Shown: one piece after another, positions 20,040-31,557 of the stretch | Layout: each line of letters starts with the position of its first letter | How positions within the stretch are numbered: the stretch's first letter is position 1 | From: Coenobita brevimanus | Taxonomy: Eukaryota > Arthropoda > Malacostraca > Decapoda > Coenobitidae | DNA length: 64,000 nt | Assembly: GCA_032717465.1 (NCBI GenBank) | Contig: CM064657.1 | Span: 26,195,966 to 26,259,965, forward strand | Reading direction: 5' to 3' | Program-made: the position numbers and the translations under genes | Notes under the pieces: generated by a model | The model's database searches: none | Told to the model about the DNA's origin: nothing | Seen by the model: the letters and a program-made list of their open reading frames with translations, nothing else

Positions 20040-20905
20040 TGGTGGTGGCCAGAATTAGAATGCAAGTAAGATGGAGGAATAGAAGAAGGGAAAGACGAGA
20101 GGAAGAAGTAGTTGCAAGGAGAGTGGAAAGGTTACAAGAGGATGAGAAAAAGGCAGAGTATAAGAGAGAAGTGGAGGAACGATTGGGCAAATATGAATTG
20201 GAGCAGATGGGAGACGTGGAAGGTGTGTGTAAGATATTTACAGAAGAAATATGTGCAGCATGTGATGTGGTGTGTGGAATGAAGAGAAGACGGAGGGGGG
20301 TGCAAGGAACAGCGTGGTGGACTGAAGAGGTGAAACAGGCTGTGGCACAAAAGAAGAAAGCATACAATGAATGGATGAGAAATAGGGGCGTGGAAGAAGT
20401 TGAGAGGCGGAAGAGAGAGTTATATGTGGAAAGAAAGAGAGAGGTGAAAAGATTAGTAAGAGAGAGTAAGAAGAGAGTGGATGAGGAATTTGGAAGGAAT
20501 TGGAGTGTAAAGTGGAGGGACGGTGAGAAAATGTTCTGGAGAGAAGTGAAAAGAGTAAGACAGGGTGGAAGTGAAGTTAGCAGGGGAGTGAAAGATAAAA
20601 ATGGTAGATTACTAGTGAAGAAGGGAGAAAAAGTGAACAGATGGAGAGAACACTTTAAGGAACTGTTGAACGTAGAGGATGGAAGTAATGCGAGTATAAG
20701 TGGCTGGGGAATGGCTGGGAGGAGGAGGGAGGTGAGAAGACAGGAAGAAATCAGTAGGATAGAAGTTGTGGAAGCAATGAAGAAAGTTAAATCGGGGAAA
20801 GCCCCAGGAATTGATGGAGTGTGTGGTGAAATGCTGAAGTATGGGGGGAGAGATAGTAGTGGAATGGATGTGGAAGATGTGCAGATTGGCCTGGGAGGAA
20901 GGTAG
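20040..20905 (+). pseudogene. LINE polymerase, linker and RT start (copy c, part 1)
   Basis: The frame encodes a basic, helical linker (many Arg, Lys and Glu) with a conserved TAWWTEEVKQAV motif, then RWREHFKELLN and the first reverse transcriptase motif KSGKAPGIDGVCGEML. It leaves frame at a run of six G at about 20845, where the copy at 46200 has five. The codons upstream of 20040 belong to older host sequence, not to the LINE. Confidence 0.82.
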
Positions 20906-22280
20906 AGTCCTGGAGGATTGGAAGTCAGGTATAATTATTTCCTTGTACAAAGGAAAAGGGGAAAAAGAAGTGTGTGGTAATCATAGGGGCATTTGTCTTC
21001 TTAGTATAATAGGAAAAGTGTATGGTAGGATACTTATAGACAGAGTTAGAGAAAGAACAGAGAAATTAGTTGGAGAAGAACAGGGAGGCTTTAGGAAGGG
21101 AAGAGGTTGTGTAGATCAGATATTCATTCTTAGATCTTTAGTGGAAAAGTTTCTAGAGAAGGGAAAGAAGTTGTATGCGGCTTTCATGGATTTGGAGAAA
21201 GCATATGACAGGGTGGATAGACAAGGATTGTGGAAAGTATTAAGAATATATGGAGTAGATGGGAAGTTGTTGAATGCTGTGAAGAGTATGTACGATGGTG
21301 CGAAGGCTGCAGTGCGTGTGGATGGTGAACTAAGTGAATTTTTCTCTTTGAAAGTTGGGTTGAAACAGGGATGTGTCATGTCTCCATGGTTGTTCAATCT
21401 GTACATGGATGGGGTAATAAAAGAGGTACAAAGTAGGGTAGTGGATGTTGGAGTGGCCCTGGTGAGAGAGGATAGTGTTTGGAAACTCCCTGTACTGTTG
21501 TTTGCAGATGATACTGTGTTGTTGAGTGAAGACGAAGGGGAGCTGCAAGGCTTGGTGGATGAGTTTGAGAGAGTGTGTAAGAAACGGAATCTAAAGGTGA
21601 ATGTAGGAAAGAGTAAAGTGATGGTCTTTGAGAGAGGTGAAGTTAGTGAATGTACAGCGAGGTTGGATGGTGAGGAATTGGAAAATGTGAGTACGTTTAA
21701 GTACTTGGGTAGTGTGATGAGTAAGGATGGAGGTCTGGAGGGTGAAGTGCTTGAAAGGGTACAGCAGGGAAGAAAGGTTGCTGGTTCTTTGAAAGCAGTG
21801 ATAAGAAACAGGGATGTGAGCATGGAAGTGAAAAAGTTACTACATGACAGTATTGTGATACCAACTCTAACGTATGGAAGTGAAGCTTGGACATTGTTGG
21901 AAGGACAGAAGTCAAGAGTGAGAGCAGTGGAAATGAGTTATTTAAGAGGAGCCTGTGGAGTCACGTGGAGAGACAGGCTGACGAATGAGGATATAAAGGA
22001 GCGTTGTGGTGTGGATGTGGATGTGATAGGAAGTGTTATGAGGAACACATTGAGGTGGTTTGGCCATGTGGAGAGGATGGAGGGTGAAAGACAGATGAAG
22101 AGAGTGTATGTGAGTGAGGTGGAGGGGGGAAGAGGGAGGGGGAGGCCGAGGATGAGATGGAGGGATGGGGTGGAGAGGTATATGAGAGAGGGGTGTGTGA
22201 GTTGGGAGCAGGGCAGTGAAATGGCGGGGGACAGGGTGACTTGGAGGCAATTTGTTTGTGGCCACCCCAAACGGGATTGA
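20841..22280 (+). pseudogene. LINE reverse transcriptase and C-terminal domain (copy c, part 2)
   Basis: A 479-codon open frame with reverse transcriptase motifs in order: GNHRGICLLS, QGGFRKGRGCVDQ, AFMDLEKAYDRVD, GLKQGCVMSPWLFNLYMDG and LLFADDTVLLS, with the catalytic Asp pair at residues 223-224 of this frame. The thumb follows (FKYLGSVMS), then SEAWTL, a WFGHVERM motif and the Gly/Arg-rich GGRGRGRPRMRWRDG. It would copy the LINE RNA at a nicked target. There is no stop inside the frame. The break is only the single-base change upstream, so the copy is young. Confidence 0.88.
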
Positions 22281-22682
22281 GGCGTCTGGCAATAGATAGA
22301 TAGATAGTAAATCAGTCCAGTCATGCAAGTCCAGAAACAAATATTTTTTTTCCCATTATAGTAATCCCCGTACTATCCGGACGCCCACTTTCTGGACATT
22401 GTGGTCCTGGACTTTCCCCCCCCCCCCCCCCCCCCAAAAAAAAATCCCCCCCAAATCCGACTTTTTCCCCACCCGTAATTTGAAATTGCCGCGCGACACC
22501 GAACAGCTGGTTTACACCATGGCCCCATCACCCCTTCCTTCTTCCCCCCTCCCCCATCCCCTGTCAGGGTTGCCATTTGGTATTTTTCATTACCAAATGT
22601 GGGCCAATTTGGTAATGAAAAATTCGTTTGGTAATGAATCAGAATAATGCATTACCAAAAGGATTTTTCACATGTATGAGGA

Positions 22683-23469
22683 TGTTCTGGTGCCAATATT
22701 GTTTCCCATGACTAGTTGTAGTTTCACACTATTGTTACATATTACATATAAAGTTGTTTATTCATAATTAACAATGGCAATGAAGTGTGAATGATAAACA
22801 AACAAACAACATTTCACTGTAAAGTGTGGCATGGGATAGGATGTGCAATCAGACATCTTTTAATCAAACACTAGAGTAAAGGGAAGGCGATAGAGAAATA
22901 TAAATTGTATATATGTTTAAGACTTGGGGGAAATATTTACCTTGTTGGTATACTTTAATGTAATCAATACTACTTTATTGAGGTGTATAATGTACATGGT
23001 ACAGTTATGATGCTTCTAATCATGTATAAATCCCAGTTGTCTGTGGAGGTTTAGCACCTCTGATTTTGCTGACCCAGCACCACACCCAGAGGGGATGCCG
23101 GCTATATAGGGCAGAATGCACATATCATTAGAATGAGAGGGATGTATAACTCTGCGCTCTCTGTGTCGCAGTTGTATCTTTCTGTGGCCAATAAACAGAG
23201 ATTTAATCTGCTCAACTTTAGTTCACCTGCACACGCTACCTTCTAAATTCCTCCAAAAGGATTCTACACCGATTTCCCACCATCTGCAGTGAGTGAGAAG
23301 ACGTTTTGGTGGAGTGTGTCAGCCGGAAGTGACTTCGACCGGGTGCAACGTTAACCTTGCTTGGAACTGTGAGGTCACGACTCAGCTGATATATATAAAT
23401 TGGTGATCAGCTGCAGGGTTCCAAGCCGATATATTAGTGACTAGTTGAGGAATCCATACAGCTGAAACA
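22683..23469 (+). repeat. 5' LTR
   Basis: 787 bases beginning TGTTCTGG and ending GAAACA. It contains TATATA at 23103-23108 and AATAAA at 23190-23195, a plausible promoter and poly(A) signal. It matches the 3' LTR along its length with scattered substitutions and small indels, so the insertion is not brand new. Confidence 0.93.
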
Positions 23470-23476
23470 TATTTTT

Positions 23477-23494
23477 TGGTGCCAGCGGTGGAAT
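23477..23494 (+). promoter_or_regulatory. Possible primer-binding site
   Basis: TGGTGCCAGCGGTGGAAT begins seven bases after the LTR. A TGG start is expected opposite the CCA end of a tRNA, but the tRNA was not identified. Confidence 0.4.
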
Positions 23495-24182
23495 GACAGT
23501 GCTAGGATACGACAAGGTGCTAAAGGGATTGTAGTGAAAACCCTTGCAACCGCTCGTGATTTTACAGGCGAACAGAAAATCTTACTCTCCTATTGCAAAG
23601 AGACTAATTGCAGAGTGAGTAAGTAGACCAGATATCAGAGTAATCTGGTTCTCTTCATCTCTGCCTGGCAAGATATCTCTGCCTTCAAGCGCGAACTGGC
23701 AATTATCTTGCTATCGTACTGAGGCCAGTGCGGTGAAGGGTGGGATCATCTAAACGCATCTAGCAACTCTGGACGTGGAGGCAGGTTTAGTGTGTGGTGT
23801 GGTGGAGCTGTGCAGCGCAGTGGAGTGCCTTGCAGTTGCCCAAGGACAACCATGGGGGACAGAATCATTGTGTGGTTGGAGGAGAAACATTGCAGGGAGT
23901 GTGGACTTGCAGTACGAATCTACCAGGAACTTCAGCATCATATGACACCTGGGTAGTGTACATGCACAGTGAACCCTCAAACACACTTTTTAAGCAGCAC
24001 ATGTTAGTTAGATAATGTGTGTAAAAAAAAAAAAAAAGGTTTCTCAGTTTCCCCTCAATACATACATTTTCTGTATCTCTTGTCTGTGTCCCATTCTCTA
24101 TTGCTAAAAGCCATAACTAATCTATTTGTGTCAGTTTAAATTTTCCTGTGACAGGGAAGGGAATAAATTCTGACAAGGTTAG
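23495..24182 (+). other. Provirus leader region
   Basis: Leader between the LTR and the first gag-like frame. It holds a 34-codon open frame from ATG at 23852 (MGDRIIVWLEE, with a CxxC motif) that could be the start of gag, ending at TAG near 23956. A short A-run lies at 24023-24037. No other gene is seen. Confidence 0.45.
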
Positions 24183-25140
24183 ATGGATACAGTGAAGAAG
24201 TGGGGACGAAAATTAAGGGGAGATTCAGACAAACCAACCACAACGGAAGGTGAATCAGACTCAGAATTGGGTGAGTGGTTAGGCACTCTGGAGAAAGGCA
24301 TCAAAACTTTAAGTAGTCAGGACACTTCTGAGGAACTGGATAGTGGGGACTTGAACACTACATTTGCATTCTGGTCATTCTTATTCTACAGTTCCTGAAA
24401 GTTCAGTTAGGTCCAAAATGGTCACTAGTCTTGCTAATGAGGGTACTCTTAGTGAAGAGACTGTGGGTGTTAAACAGACTCCAACAGCACCCATGATCAC
24501 TCAGGATAACCAAGGTCCAATAATCTCTGCTAGCTATGCAACCACTCACATACCCACTTACACTTCAGGCATGTTCAGTACACCATTAACTTTTGGATAG
24601 CAAGGACAAGACCATTTATTTGCTAATGTTCCTTATGCTAATTCATGGGGCATGAATACTAACAGTATTGGCATGCAAATCCAGGATCCTTCTGGTAAAC
24701 CATGGGACATAAATATTAACAGTATCAGCATGCAAATTCAGATGAATCTTCCTCCCTTATGGCAACTCCCTAACATGGCACCCACCAATCTGGCTGCTGC
24801 TAATGTTCCTTCAACTTTACCTCCTGTAGCACTGGTTAGACAGTCCCAAGGACAGTTTGTTCAGGCACCTTCGAACCCAGATTGTATAAAGGTGCTACCT
24901 ACAGTCCATTACTGGGGAAGATGATTATAACATCCATCGCTTCCTACAAGACTGTGAGGCCCAGATACATAGATTACAGCTTGCTAGTGACGGGGAAAAG
25001 ATTTGGCATATTAAAGCCAATTCCCCAGCAGCGGAAATGTTGGAAACCTCATTATTCCAAACCGGGCCTATTGCTCATGAGTGTGAAAAGTTTAAGGAAG
25101 CCCTCATCGGAAAAAACTAGGTAACCAAGCTAGTACGGGG
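24183..25140 (+). pseudogene. gag-like region, broken
   Basis: Three frames succeed each other. The first is acidic and Ser/Thr-rich (24183-24398). The second is Gln/Pro/Asn-rich (24364-24924, with a stop at 24598). The third, from about 24905, is a helical capsid-like segment with DDYNIHRFLQDCEAQ and AAEMLETSLF, ending in a stop near 25120. Position before the protease and the capsid-like helices suggest structural protein. No Cys-His knuckle is seen. At least two frame changes and internal stops make it non-functional. Confidence 0.6.
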
Positions 25141-25196
25141 GAAGTTCAGGGCCACATGCCAAAGTAAACAAAATCGTACAGTCCACTGATGCGTGT

Positions 25197-25901
25197 GTGG
25201 CAGCTATTAAAAAGGTGAAATTGCTCTCGATACCTTGGATCATAAGGAAAGGCCAGGTGTCTTTGATAGTGGACACTGGAGCATGTGTAAACATTATTTC
25301 TAGTAAAGCGCTAGAAAGGCTGAAGTATGAAATGCCTCAAGCTAATTGGACGTTGTCAGCACCTGATGTGATTTTGACAGGTGTGACAGGGAGTAAAATG
25401 AAGATCGTATGCCAGGTACCGTTGACAATGAGGGCAGGTAAACAATCTCCTGTGTTACATGCTACATTTTATGTGGTTGAGGATTTCCCTCTGCCAGCTG
25501 ATGGATTATTGGGCTTTGAATCCATGGATGAGTATAACGTGATTATACACCCTCAGAGACATTCTATTTCCTTTAATGGAAAGGAGTTTGTAGGCCTTAG
25601 TCCCTCAGCAACACAAGCCAGAATTGGCATCCAATCAGGAGCCATTCAACCAGTTGTGACTCCGACAAGTGAAGCGTCAAGGGAGTCCCCGGATGCACAC
25701 GAAACAGACGGTATGGATTGGAAGCAGGTCAGGGCTATAGTGAGTGGGAATCACCACTTACCCAGTCGAACTGTCTGCAAAATTCTTGTCCGAGTACCTG
25801 ATGTGTCAGAGGGAATTGATGTGGTATGTTTAACAGTGACCATAAAACATAAGGCATTGTCGCTAGAGTCCACCCTGTGTAGTGTCGGACTAGATCAGTA
25901 G
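25197..25901 (+). pseudogene. pol: aspartic protease
   Basis: The frame carries LIVDTGACVNII, with the catalytic Asp at residue 26 of the frame, and later PADGLLGFESM, the second hydrophobic-Gly motif of retropepsins. It would process the polyprotein. The open part continues about 100 residues past the protease and then stops at TAG (25899). The true start is by cleavage or frameshift from gag, so the Met shown is arbitrary. Confidence 0.82.
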
Positions 25902-25919
25902 ACGCCCCTCTTCATCGCA

Positions 25920-27120
25920 AATATGAGTGGTGGCGCAATTAAGCTCAGAGATGGATGCTATATAGGTGACGATGTCCTATGGTGCCCCTGTAAAGGAAGT
26001 CAACGACGTACCAGTGATCTCTCCCATAGTCACATTACAAACAATGACTCATTCGGAACCTACACGTCTTGGGAGAGAAAAGCTGCTAGAACAATACATG
26101 AAGGTAACAGATAACATTGCCCATAAAATGCGGTTACTAGCATTTCTTAAAGAATTCTCCGATGTAGTGGCACTTCCAGGAGAACCGCTGGGTAGGACGG
26201 ACAAGGTGAAGCATCATATTGGGTTGTACCCTGGTACAAATCTGATATGTGCCTGCATACCACCTACCACACACCCAAAGGAAAGCAGTGGAAGAGGAAG
26301 TTGAAAAGATGCTTCATGATGAAGTCATTCAGCCTTCTTCCTCACCTTGGAATGCACCACTCTTTCTAGTGCCTAAAAAGGATGGTGGTGTGAGACCTGT
26401 TGTAGATTTTCGGCAAGTGAACAAGGTAACCATACCGGATTGTTACCCAATTCCACATCTCAGAGACTTACTGCAGTCCTTGGGTAAAGGAAATACTGTG
26501 TTCACCTGCCTGGATCTAGCGTTAGGATACTGGCAGGTGGAGCTGACCGAAGTCGCGTCCCATCACTGCCTTTAGCACTCACCATGGGCACTTTGAATTT
26601 CTCCGGATGCCTTTTGGACTGAGTAATGCTCCTTTGACATTTCAGAGGATGATAAATCAGTTGTTTGGTGACATGATTGGGCAGGACGTCCTAACGTATC
26701 TAGATGATTTAATAATTGTAAGCAAGGATATACACACTCATTTTAGTACGTTAAAACGAGTGATGGAAACCTTAAGATCCGCGGGTCTGAAAATCAAGCT
26801 ATCGAATGCGATTTTCTAAAAGCAAGTGTTAGATTTCTAGGGCACTTAGTTGATGGCGATGGCATCAAGGCTCTGCCGGATAAGGGTACAGCCATGGCAA
26901 ATTTCCCTACGCCCAAGTCCAAGGACGATGTTCGCTCATTCCTAGGGCTCACTGGTTTTTACAGGAGCTTTGTCCAATTATGCTGCTATCGCATCACCAT
27001 TGACGACGCTACTTAACAAGGATGATGCATGGCAATGGGGACCATCGGAAGCAAAAAGCTTCAACGACTTCAAGAAAGCCATGACAGAGACTCCCGTGTT
27101 AGCGTTTCCCAATTATACTT
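25920..27120 (+). pseudogene. pol: reverse transcriptase, several frame changes
   Basis: The frame 25966-26304 gives the pre-RT segment (LLAFLKEFSDVVALPGE). A second, 26249-26575, gives the fingers with SSSPWNAPLFLVPKKDGG, VVDFRQVNK and CLDLALGYWQVEL. A third, 26607-26819, gives MPFGLSNAP and the catalytic YLDD box at its residues 31-34. A later piece shows RFLGHLVDGDG and FLGLTGFYR. The breaks near 26250-26300, 26570, 26815 and 26970 are described only; the polymerase cannot be made from this copy. Confidence 0.88.
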
Positions 27121-27167
27121 AACTTTTTTACCTGTGCACGGATGCCTGAGGTTAGGGACTGGGAGCA

Positions 27168-28523
27168 GTGTTACAGCAAAAGAATGAGGAAGGCAAAACG
27201 CACACCATTGCGTATGCCAGTAGGGCACTAAGACCCCCGGAATGGAACTACTCTGTAACACATCTGGAGACATTAGCAGTTGTGTGGGTGTTAGGACATT
27301 TCCAGGATATCATCTTCGGGTACTGGATAATTGTTTTAACGGATCATGCACCCATATGCAACATGTTTAAGGGGAAGAACTTGCATGGTAAGGTTGCGCG
27401 TTGGTTCAGCAAGGTACTGGAGTTTGACCCAGAGGTCAGGTATTTACCAGGCCGACAAAATGTCGTTGCTGCCTCGCTGAGTAGAAATATTGCTGTTGCC
27501 ATATCTGAGGATATCCCTCTTTCTGGGTATTCCCCAGGCACAGTAAAGGCGGAACAATGTAAGGATACGATGTGGTCTCGAGTCATCTATGCCTTGGAGT
27601 CTGGCAACGAGTCATGTCTACCTGAACTTCCGGTACCGATGACTCACTTCCATCTTCAACAGGGTCTTTTATATAAACAGCCCCCTGGGAACGACACTGT
27701 GTATCAGTTGGTTGTTCCTACTACACTACAGCAAGTCGTGTTACAGTTGGTTCATGACGTACCTCAAGCGGGTCATCCTGGACGGGACAGATGCATACGT
27801 GAGGCAAGAAAGAAATACTATTGGCCGACCATGAGGAAGGACATTGAAGCCCACGTTAGTCAATGTGTCAAGTGCGCAGAAATGCAAGGAACGACAGGAC
27901 CTCCGACTCCCATTTTGGAGTATCCCCTACCAGAAAAACCGTGGGATACAGTCTCCACTGATCTCTTAGCGTTGCCAAGGAGTCATCAAGGCTCAAGCTA
28001 TGTATTGGTGACAGTGGACCATTTTTCGCGATTCACTGTTTTAGTACCTTTACAGACGAAAACTGCAGAGAAGGTGGTGCACGCTTTTGTAACCTCAGTG
28101 ATTTGTCCATACTCAACACCCAAGGTATTGCTCAGCGATAATGGCAGTGAATTTCGTAACCAAGTGTTAGAGGAAATCTGTCATACGTATGGGGTAAGGC
28201 AAGTCTTTATTACGCCTTACAGTCCCAAGAGCAATGGCCAGGTGGAGAGAACAAACAGGATGATACTGAAAGTCTTGAGACCAGCAATTACCACTCAGAC
28301 AGAGTGGCAAGATTGGCTGCCACATGTAGCAGCGGCCATCAACTCCTCAGAAAATTCAACGGGGAAATCTCCTCATTATATCCTTTATGGAGAGGAGAAG
28401 GTGTTACCCTACGATTTGCTAGCTGGACCTCTTACCCCAGTGTATAACCAAGAGAATTATGCCAAAGTACAGCTTGCAAAGTTTCAACACATATACAGTA
28501 TAGTGAAGTACGAAAAAGATTAA
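27168..28523 (+). pseudogene. pol: RNase H end and integrase
   Basis: A 451-codon open frame. It starts in RNase H (TLAVVWV, VLTDHAP, LPGRQNVVAASLSR). The last motif normally reads Ala-Asp-x-Leu-Ser-Arg; the Asp is Ala here. The integrase follows with a zinc finger (His196, His203, Cys233, Cys236) and a catalytic triad Asp265 (VSTDLLAL), Asp324 (LSDNGSEF) and Glu360 (NGQVERTNR) with 35 residues between the last two. The frame stops at TAA (28521), but integrase-like C-terminal sequence continues in another frame to about 28800. The integrase core itself is uninterrupted. Confidence 0.9.
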
Positions 28524-28883
28524 AAGCCTCAAGAGCGGAGATGATGGTGAAACAACACAAAGGTAGTCAAGAAAAGACGTTGGAGATAGGCCAGAAGGTT
28601 ATGATCAACAACCCTGAGAGAACTTCCAAGCTCAGACCTAAGTTCCGCGGACCATATACCATTGTGGAACATGTGTGTGGACACAGTTATTGACTAAGGA
28701 ATGATGCTGATGGAACTCAGGAGGCAGTACATGCTGACATGATCAAACAAGTAAGTCAAGAGCTAAGCCTAACTAACCAATCGTCTGATGTGCTGTCCCC
28801 TCTGTCTTCGTCACAGTCTATGACGTCGTCCATACCTGTCCCTAACCAAGAGTATCGCAGCAAGCTACAATCCCACAGTAAGA
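28524..28883 (+). pseudogene. Integrase C-terminal tail, out of frame
   Basis: Just after the stop, other frames read KQHKGSQEKTLEIGQKV and KLRPKFRGPYTIV, the SH3-like and GPY/F-type module found at the C-terminus of many Ty3/gypsy integrases. A stop (TGA, about 28694) interrupts it. The env-like frame starts near 28884. Confidence 0.65.
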
Positions 28884-30671
28884 TTGATTAAGGGAGTATC
28901 TTCTCTTACAGGCATGTGGCTCGCGACTGGACTCCTTTTGTGTTGCTTGGAGTGGACCTGTGGAACGATGTTGGACATGGACACGACTGCATTAATGCCA
29001 GGAGCACTGAAGAGCCCAATTGGAGAGGTGGTGATAGTAGAGGATGCGATATGCATCTGCTACCCAATGGAAGGATATCTCCAAGCTCCAGATATTGTTA
29101 AAGAGGTCTCTGAGGGATTGTTTCACCTCAGACAGGAACTGTCGGAAGTTGGCAAGTTATTCAACCGGAACCCGCAGTTGACAACCTCAGATAATGAAGC
29201 CTTGGTACAAACCTTGCATGGTATAACCAAGCTTCACACTGGACATATAGTTAGGCTCACAGACAGACTCACTAAATTGCATGTCGCTTTACCTAATGCA
29301 GATTCTGATCTTTCCAAGCATGTCCATGCACGTACTAAGAGAGGACTAGTGGATCTCCTAGGTATCCTGTCTCATAAGCTTTTTGGTACAGCACTAGACA
29401 AGGACGTAGTGCAATTTGGTAGACAGATGCATGATTTGGCATTGGCGGCAAAGGCGAATAACAGGCTAATCGTACACATGTATGAACAGTTACTTGAGTT
29501 CACTACCAAAGCTAAAGAGATAATTAAGACTACCAACTATCTCGTAGGAGTTGTGAACAACATCCAAACCACCTCACCAACCCTGGCTAACTTAGTGTTA
29601 ATCGCTGAGTACTTACATGCTCTCGACAAGTCAACCACTGCTTTCGAGTCGCATGCAGCCAATGTGGTGGACAGCTTAATCGACGCAAGTTTGAACAGGG
29701 ATAATGCTTTATTGCTTCCTACTCACATTCTGATCAGTGCTCTTGACGTAGTTATGGTGAAGCATGGATTTATGCCACTTTTGGTATGAGTCAGCGGGAA
29801 TATTATTACCCATTGTTAGAGGCCCAGTTGACCCATGATGGCATCCTGATACTGGTACCTATGAGGAATGCTGTAACATACCATGCATGGCGGTTCATTC
29901 CTTTCCCTTTTGCTACTGCTAACAATACACTTGTTATTCTGAATGAGGGACCAGAGGTGCTAGTTATATCGGATAACAAAGGGTATATAGATGAAACAAC
30001 TGTGGATGAACCTGAGAAGTGTAAGGCCTCATTTCTTGATCTCCATGTATGTTCTGCTTTCCATTTTGTCTTCATTCCGTTAGGGGTAGAGAAATGTAAG
30101 ATGACCTTGTTGGACACAAACACTTCCTCCGCACTGCAACATTGCACTTTACAACCCATTCAATTGAAGTCAGTTTTCCATGCTTATGTACATGCGACAA
30201 TACTTCTTCTTTCCTGAGACTGAGGACGTAACACTCACATGTGCCTCACCAAACCAGTTCCTTACGGTAAAGGGTTACTATGTTGCAACCGATTATTGTG
30301 AGTTACACAGTAAAGAGATAGCAGTTCTACCTAACAAGCACCATCTAGCCTTGTCGGTGAACTTCTCGTCCCAGTTACGACCATTTTTACCTTCATTCAG
30401 TGTTTCTACCTTGAATGTGAACAGGCTGTCTGGTGTGCTCAAGGAGATACAGTTCCTCACTCACCTGAACAAGACTGATTTAGAACCATATGTACTGTCC
30501 TATCTCCCTTCATACCTTTCTCCTTCCTATTTTGGTCCTGGCATTGGTCTTCTACTTGTTGTGGTCTTGTCCTGTGTTTGTGTTTGGGGCTACTATCTAC
30601 GAGGCCGAATGAGAAACCTACTAAAACCACGGATCCGTACTTGCGGATTGCAAGTGGACATGGCTAAATAG
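28884..30671 (+). pseudogene. Env-like glycoprotein, baculovirus F type, broken
   Basis: The first frame (28884-29789) has a hydrophobic leader at residues 11-22 and a furin-type site RTKR at 150-153, followed by a hydrophobic GLVDLLGIL stretch resembling a fusion peptide. A second frame (29786-30217) and a third (30180-30671) continue with ectodomain-like sequence, and near the end is a membrane-spanning stretch GIGLLLVVVLSCVCVW followed by a short basic tail. This order matches errantivirus/baculovirus F-like fusion proteins. Two frame changes (near 29789 and 30180-30217) break it, so no full protein is encoded. Confidence 0.82.
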
Positions 30672-30754
30672 TTAGCTACCCTACACATTGGTTAGGTTAC
30701 ACAGTAGTTAGGACAACAATGTAGACGGGGACGTCGAAAGGTGTGGCCGAGCAA

Positions 30755-31557
30755 TGTTCTGGTGCCAACAGTGTTTCCCATGACTACAGTAGTTGTAGTT
30801 TCACACTATTGTTACATATTACATATAAAGTTGTTTATTCATAATTAACAATGTGCAACGAAGTGTGAATGATAAACAAACAAACACCATTTCACTGTAA
30901 AGTGTGGCTTGGGATAGGATGCGCAATCAGACATCATCTTTTAATCAAACACTAGAGTAAAGAGAAGGTGATAGAGAAATATAAATTGTATATATGTTTA
31001 AGACTTGGGGGAAATATTTACCTTGTTGGTATACTTTAATGTAATCAATACTACTTTATTAAGGTGTATAAAGTACATGGTACAGTTATGATGCTTCTAT
31101 TCATGTATAAATCCCAGTTGTCTGTGGAGGTTTAGCACCTCTGATTTTGCTGACCCAGCACCACACCCAGAGGGGATGCCGGCTATATAGGGCAGAACGC
31201 ACATATCATTAGAATGAGAGGGATGTATAACTCTGAGCTCTCTCTGTGTTGCAGCTGTATCTTTCTGTGGCCAATAAACAGAGATTTAATCTGCTCAGTT
31301 TCAGTTCACCTGCACACGCTACCTTCTAAATTCCTCCAACAGGATTCTACACCGATTTCCCACCATCTGCAGTGAGTGAGAAGACGTTTTGGTGGAGTGT
31401 GTCAGCCGGAAGTGACTTCGACCAGGCACAACGTTAACCTTGCTTGGAACTGTGAGGTCACGACTCAGCTGATACATATACAGTAAATTGGCGATCAGCT
31501 GTGGGGTTCCAAGCTGATATATTAGTGACTAGTTGAGGAATCCATACAGCTGAAACA
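30755..31557 (+). repeat. 3' LTR
   Basis: 803 bases beginning TGTTCTGG and ending GAAACA, with TATATA at 31184-31189 and AATAAA at 31273-31278. It differs from the 5' LTR by scattered substitutions and short insertions such as CAG near 30785. The bases before it (GGTGTGGCCGAGCAA) do not form a good polypurine tract. Confidence 0.93.

Larger units (their letters stand above)
20040..22307 (+). mobile_element. RTE-like LINE, near-intact polymerase (copy c)
   Basis: The best-preserved polymerase copy of the main family. It is 5'-truncated just after the endonuclease (at TGGTGGTGGCCAGAATTA) and runs to the 3' end, GGCGTCTGGCAATAGATAGATAGATAG. Only one extra G in a G run near 20845 separates two long frames. 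Later copies at 45000, 51850, 62135 and 63808 align along its length. Confidence 0.92.

Noticed and set aside
21116..22340. Minus-strand frames of up to 235 codons over the LINE at 20040-22307 (and equivalents at 46475-47272, 62493-63224)
   Set aside because: Antisense shadows of the reverse transcriptase frame; identical compositions recur in each copy and have no motifs.
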